Assembly (NCBI GenBank): GCA_009668925.1
Contig: SBEK01000151.1
Span: forward strand, 1 to 9,517
Source of the DNA: Deltaproteobacteria bacterium
GTDB taxonomy: Bacteria > Desulfobacterota > Syntrophia > Syntrophales > Smithellaceae
Reading direction: 5' to 3'
Length of the DNA stretch: 9,517 nucleotides
This document shows positions 6,365-9,517 of the stretch, in pieces (within the stretch, counting starts at the first letter, position 1; each line of letters starts with the position of its first letter). The position numbers and the translations under genes are program-made. The notes under the pieces were generated by a model. It searched no databases. It saw only the letters and a list, made by a program, of their open reading frames with translations, and was not told where the DNA came from.

Positions 6365-7408
6365 TTACCAATAGGCAGGATCGATCAGAATGCCGTCCGT
6401 CAGATTTACATCCATGAGTCGAACTTCCTTGATATCCAGTTTTTGCATAAACCCTAAGACCAGGATCAAATTGGAAACGTCCGTATCCGCATACGGGCCT
6501 CCGATTCGGGCATCGTCCCAATCAAGTCTTTCTTTTAGAGCTTTTATGAGATCTTCCCGGGAATAGGCGGTTATTTTCCCAATTTGATTTCGGATACTCT
6601 GATTGTGGACGCCGCCGATGCCGATAACGGTTGTTCCCGTCTGATCAATGTAACGCCTCAACTCTTCCGGGACGTCCGCAGCCGCTTTTGTTGCCATAGC
6701 CAGCGCTGCGTTAAGGTTCCGGCTGCCGATCGGATTGGGTGATCTGCGCCGGTCTGTCTGGCGATGAATTTTTTCCAGAAGTTGCTTCTTGAATGAAATA
6801 GAAGCCAAGTGCCCGCGATAGATCCGATAATGCAAATCTTTGCTTTTCGCGACGATCTGCATGGAGTTGCCGCCAATATCCCACACAACAATATTCCCCA
6901 AGGCGCTGATGGTCTGTGCCGTTGCGGCCTCGTATCCCAGGATCGCCTCTTCATCCTGTGAGATCGCTCTAACAGGGATTCCGGTCTTTTCCCTGATTTC
7001 CGCAAGAAACTGGGGAGTATTATCGGCTTGCCGAAATGCGGCCGTGGCGACGCCGGCGAAATACCGCACATCGTGAGCGAGCGCCTCTTTTTTCAAGAGA
7101 GAAATCTGTTCCACGCCTTGGTCACGGATGTCGCGATTCAACAGGCGATGGTGGGTGTTTTCGGCAAAGGGAACTTTGATTTCTTTTTGCAAAATGACCC
7201 GGCTGACACGCTGAGAACATCTGTCCACGCGTGCTATTTTCATTTTCATCGTGGCGGATCCAATATCGAAGGCCGCCCGCTGCTCGAGGCAAGATTTCTG
7301 GGAAAGGGACGCGCATCCGGTTATTAGAATAAGGTTTAAAGCAAAGAAGACTAGACGAAAGCGAGTTGGAGCGGTAACCGACCATTTTTTTATTCTCGTG
7401 CCGGGCAT
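6365..7408 (-). CDS. Ppx/GppA-like phosphatase-family protein with lipoprotein signal peptide
   Basis: This 347-residue protein has an actin/ASKHA-type fold. Ppx/GppA relatives hydrolyse polyphosphate or pppGpp in the cytoplasm. Family motifs are present in order: FDIGSATMKMKIARVD (47-62, phosphate 1 loop), GVATAAFRQADN (119-130, canonical ATSAxRxAxN), ISQDEEAILGYEA (149-161, retaining the EEA acidic pair), VVWDIGGNSMQI (174-185, phosphate 2 loop) and VIGIGGV (261-267). Unusually it begins with a basic n-region (RIKK, R16, R18) and a hydrophobic stretch FFALNLILITGC, giving a lipobox I29-T30-G31-C32. It should therefore be exported and lipid-anchored. The phosphate 2 loop departs from DIGGGSTE at three positions, including Gln for the usual Glu. 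The start at 7408 has AAGGA about 9-10 nt upstream; an ATG at 7444 has poor spacing and only lengthens the n-region. It is the first gene of a three-gene operon behind a strong promoter. Enzymatic activity and substrate are uncertain. Confidence 0.82.
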   Translation of the reverse strand: MPGTRIKKWSVTAPTRFRLVFFALNLILITGCASLSQKSCLEQRAAFDIGSATMKMKIARVDRCSQRVSRVILQKEIKVPFAENTHHRLLNRDIRDQGVEQISLLKKEALAHDVRYFAGVATAAFRQADNTPQFLAEIREKTGIPVRAISQDEEAILGYEAATAQTISALGNIVVWDIGGNSMQIVAKSKDLHYRIYRGHLASISFKKQLLEKIHRQTDRRRSPNPIGSRNLNAALAMATKAAADVPEELRRYIDQTGTTVIGIGGVHNQSIRNQIGKITAYSREDLIKALKERLDWDDARIGGPYADTDVSNLILVLGFMQKLDIKEVRLMDVNLTDGILIDPAYW

Positions 7409-7468
7409 TTGTTGCCGTTCCTTAGAGCGAATTATTTGAACCATTTCCTAAAACCAAACTGGCAGTTT

Positions 7469-7497
7469 CTTATATTTGCTTGACGAATGATTGTCAA
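7469..7497 (-). promoter_or_regulatory. Sigma-70-type promoter of the Ppx/GppA-like operon
   Basis: On the minus strand a consensus -35 TTGACA (7497-7492) is followed after exactly 17 nt by -10 TATAAG (7474-7469), 60-odd nt upstream of the start codon. The near-perfect elements and ideal spacing make this the strongest promoter-like site I see in the window. Its -35 overlaps that of the divergent promoter. Confidence 0.75.
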
Positions 7498-7518
7498 TGG
7501 CTGCCGTTGTGATATAAT
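7491..7518 (+). promoter_or_regulatory. Sigma-70-type promoter for the lipoprotein-Cache transcript
   Basis: On the plus strand TTGTCA (7491-7496) and a perfect TATAAT (7513-7518) are separated by 16 nt. Transcription would start near 7525, giving a leader of about 260 nt before the lipoprotein gene. The -35 shares its bases with the minus-strand -35, and the half-sites TTGAC (7480-7484) and GTCAA (7493-7497) form an inverted repeat with an 8-nt gap that could be an operator. Confidence 0.65.
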
Positions 7519-7786
7519 CGCTTATCTTCAAGGGCAAGGGGAGACAAATCGCACAGGAAAGCCCGGCGATAAGAGCCTGCCTCAACCGAAAGCCAAACAA
7601 CAACTGTTCCGGTTTGTCCCTTATCCTGCAGGAGTTAAGGTGCCTGATGGCCTGTACATCCCAAAGAGAGTAATAGATCTGAGCAGGAACCGCAATGAGT
7701 CGGGAACAGCAAAATTTGCAGTCAAAATCTCATTTGTCCCTGGATCAATCATAAGATAAAGAATCAGGCGGTAAGGAGAATGGAAG
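7519..7786 (+). other. Long untranslated leader upstream of the lipoprotein gene
   Basis: The gene-free stretch between the two divergent start codons (7409-7786) holds the two promoters and then this leader. Possible pairings include CTTATC (7521-7526) with GATAAG (7568-7573), enclosing GGGC (7532-7535) with GCCC (7561-7564). Farther on, AACCG (about 7584-7588) can pair with CGGTT (about 7610-7614), and there is a CCTGCAGG palindrome near 7625. The predicted transcription start falls inside CTTATC, so the outer pairing may be incomplete in RNA. I recognise no known riboswitch class. An open frame from 7487 to 7759 overlaps the -10 box and has no recognisable family or ribosome-binding site. 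Confidence 0.4.
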
Positions 7787-8698
7787 ATGGAAGAGAAACC
7801 CGTAAAATTGTTCCGGCGTTTATCCGCATGGCTTATGGTGCCCCTGATCGTTGTTATTTCACTTTCAGTATTGAACGGTTGCGGCAAAGATACATCTGCT
7901 TATGATCCCTACACGGCGTATTTGCAGGCCTGCATCGAAGCATCCAATATAACGTCGCATAAGATATCCAGAAATCTGACGGCGATTACTCCGGAAAACA
8001 CCAATCTAATCTGGGAAAACGGCGTTGTGGGGTCGCGTGTCCTCGTCGTGAGTTGGGTTGATCAAAACGCCTGCAACATCTATAAATGCCCTCCCGGAGG
8101 ATGTGCGCCGGGGGATACCTGTAAGGAGGGCCGGGAATGTCAATACAGCCGGGATACGTATGTCACCCTCGCCCCGGAACTAAAGAATTTTTTTGCGAAG
8201 GAAACCGCCGCCCCGATGAGAATTGCCCAGCTGCTTGGTTTGCCGCCGACGGATGCGGTAGACAAAGCTTGTTTCCTGGAAATGTGGGTTTCGCCCGGTG
8301 ATTTGTTCCGGCCGTCGCCGGACCCCGAGGTAACGGATCACGAAGCCGAGATCGATTTCCCGGGCGCAAAAAATAGCTCGCGCTTCCGTCAATACAGTAG
8401 GGCGGAACTGGTGTTTGCCGATATGAATTGCGATGCGGAGATGTGTCCTTCGTGTAATGAATGGAATCAGTGCGGATATACGACCTATGACAATTATATT
8501 AAAAATCGGAAAAAATATATCTTTACAGCGGCCAAACCATATCCCTGGACATCCCTGGGCTACACCTACGATTGGGGGAACCCAGTCACCCATGTAGGAT
8601 TGAGTGAATTTGTCGTCAACGGCAAGAAATTTGACGGGAGCAAAATTTCCGTGGGCATCAAGGCCGTCACGCCTACGGCGGATTATTTTACCCATTAA
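7787..8698 (+). CDS. Cysteine-rich lipoprotein of unknown function
   Basis: I do not recognise this 303-residue protein. It begins with a basic n-region (KLFRR) and a hydrophobic core (about 14-30) ending in LNGC, so C32 is a probable lipidation site. Asn at the -2 position is unusual but tolerated. The mature part has eleven further cysteines in two clusters: C96, C101, C106, C112 and C118, at nearly regular spacing in a Gly/Pro-rich loop, and C215, C220, C223 and C229. C49 and C162 stand alone. In an exported protein this suggests disulfides or metal binding. The C-terminal third is rich in Trp and Tyr (PYPWTSLGYTYDWGN, 251-265), followed by an alternating strand-like stretch. The start has AAGGAG at 7773-7778 with 8-nt spacing. 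It is followed after 49 nt by the Cache gene, suggesting an operon and possibly a sensory partnership. No function is assigned. Confidence 0.85.
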   Translation: MEEKPVKLFRRLSAWLMVPLIVVISLSVLNGCGKDTSAYDPYTAYLQACIEASNITSHKISRNLTAITPENTNLIWENGVVGSRVLVVSWVDQNACNIYKCPPGGCAPGDTCKEGRECQYSRDTYVTLAPELKNFFAKETAAPMRIAQLLGLPPTDAVDKACFLEMWVSPGDLFRPSPDPEVTDHEAEIDFPGAKNSSRFRQYSRAELVFADMNCDAEMCPSCNEWNQCGYTTYDNYIKNRKKYIFTAAKPYPWTSLGYTYDWGNPVTHVGLSEFVVNGKKFDGSKISVGIKAVTPTADYFTH

Positions 8699-8747
8699 TT
8701 GGTAACGGGCGCGCAAGAAGGCAAGCCAAAGATAACTGGAGGAATAT

Positions 8748-9517
8748 ATGCGACGACAGAAGGTTTTCATTTTCTTGTTTATTCCCGTCATCCTCATGAT
8801 GACGGCTGCGATTGCCGTATGCGATACGGAGGCTCCACCGATGCTGATGGATGCTCGGCAGAATATAGCCGCAGAACTTGACCGGATGGACGCGTGTCTC
8901 AAGCAAACCGCAAGGATCCTGGGGACGACCGGCCTGGCTGGTGATGCCGCCCGCGCATCACTCAATCAACTTTGCGTCAATTTTGACTATGCGGTGGACT
9001 GTGCGGCTATTGATATGACCGGGAAAATGGTGACCATCGAACCCGCGCCGTTTCGTTCGTTCGAAGGTAAGAACATCAGCGGTCAGAAGCAGGTGCGACG
9101 GATCATCAAAACCGGCAAACCGGTTTTGAGCAGAGTCTTCCGTGCCGTGGAAGGTTTCCCGGCTGTGGATGCCGAATATCCGGTACTGACACCGGCCGGC
9201 AAGCGGATTGGTTCGGTGAGTATCCTCTTTCATCCGGAAAAAATGATCGGGAGCATTCTCGTTCCGCTGCTTGCGGGCACACCGGTGGATGTTTGGGTGA
9301 TGGAAAAAAACGGTCGTATTCTCTACGATCTGGACGAAATGCAAATCGGGCTGAATCTTTTTAAGGCCACGCTTTACAAACCGTACGCAGGATTGCTCCG
9401 CGTGGGACGGCGTATCGCGGCAAACCCCGAAGGAAGCGGTGTATATAAATTCCCGAGCGGCACATCTCCGGAAATAGTGCAGAAGAAGGCTTTCTGGAAG
9501 AGTGTGTCCCTTTACGG
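8748..9517 (+). CDS. Exported Cache-domain (PDC-type) sensor protein, 5' part only
   Basis: The frame is open from the ATG at 8748, after TGGAGGA at 8737-8743, to the right edge (256 complete codons). Residues 1-25 are a signal peptide or membrane anchor (MRRQ, then a hydrophobic run) with a plausible AIA cleavage site near residue 23. The next part (about 32-75) is a helix like the long N-terminal helix of double-Cache sensors. It is followed by AAIDMTGKMVTIEP (86-99), a mid region with GKNISGQKQV (107-116), and AEYPVLTPAGKRIGSVSILF (142-161), a typical Cache strand-turn-strand ending. WVMEKNGRILYDLDEMQIG (183-201) looks like the start of the second, membrane-proximal Cache domain. Cache domains bind small ligands outside the membrane, commonly ahead of a signalling output domain. 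The output end is beyond the window, so whether this is a chemoreceptor, kinase, diguanylate cyclase or stand-alone secreted protein is unknown. Confidence 0.75.
   Translation, partial: MRRQKVFIFLFIPVILMMTAAIAVCDTEAPPMLMDARQNIAAELDRMDACLKQTARILGTTGLAGDAARASLNQLCVNFDYAVDCAAIDMTGKMVTIEPAPFRSFEGKNISGQKQVRRIIKTGKPVLSRVFRAVEGFPAVDAEYPVLTPAGKRIGSVSILFHPEKMIGSILVPLLAGTPVDVWVMEKNGRILYDLDEMQIGLNLFKATLYKPYAGLLRVGRRIAANPEGSGVYKFPSGTSPEIVQKKAFWKSVSLY

Noticed and set aside
7541..7580. Cyclic-di-GMP (GEMM) riboswitch suggested by GCACAGG in the leader
   Set aside because: Only a short core string matches; the tetraloop, receptor and second-stem sequences of the consensus are not found.
7487..7759. 90-codon open frame in the divergent region
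   Set aside because: It overlaps the TATAAT box, has no clear ribosome-binding site and shows no recognisable family; it is better explained as leader sequence.
8180..8965. 261-codon minus-strand open frame opposite the lipoprotein and Cache genes
   Set aside because: It spans two plus-strand genes with good signal peptides and ribosome-binding sites, and its Arg-rich translation resembles no family.

Overview
The window reads as an ordinary Gram-negative bacterial chromosome of moderate GC content. No transposon, phage or CRISPR element is visible. The rsmG-parA pair, a TrmJ-type methyltransferase, a CBM9-like protein, a DUF4337 membrane protein and two lipoprotein signal peptides together recall anaerobic Deltaproteobacteria (Syntrophus/Smithella-like). 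That placement is an inference from gene content and recalled family resemblance, not a database result.

Layout, left to right. (1) Positions 1-1073, minus strand: rsmG (16S rRNA m7G methyltransferase) followed by the 5' part of parA/soj, which runs off the left edge. (2) Positions 1116-5320, plus strand: a CBM9-like protein, trmJ, an iron-containing alcohol dehydrogenase and a DegT/StrS-family PLP aminotransferase, closed by a strong rho-independent terminator at 5353-5386. The last two genes are separated by a 12-bp intercistronic hairpin and resemble the KdnB/KdnA pair that converts Kdo to 8-amino-Kdo. (3) Positions 5408-7408, minus strand: a compact three-gene operon encoding a lipoprotein-anchored Ppx/GppA-like protein, a DUF4337 membrane protein and a DUF488 protein. 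(4) Positions 7409-7786: a divergent control region in which two sigma-70-type promoters share one -35 block, followed on the plus side by a leader of about 260 nt. (5) Positions 7787 to the right edge, plus strand: an unrecognised cysteine-rich lipoprotein and the start of an exported Cache-type sensor protein.

Two parts deserve a closer look. The dehydrogenase-aminotransferase pair is a likely 'oxidise an alcohol, then aminate the carbonyl' module for a surface sugar. The divergent locus around 7490 places an apparently exported member of a normally cytoplasmic phosphatase/ppGpp-linked family back to back with an envelope lipoprotein and a Cache sensor. These could form one envelope-sensing locus, but only the shared promoter region and the predicted locations support that.
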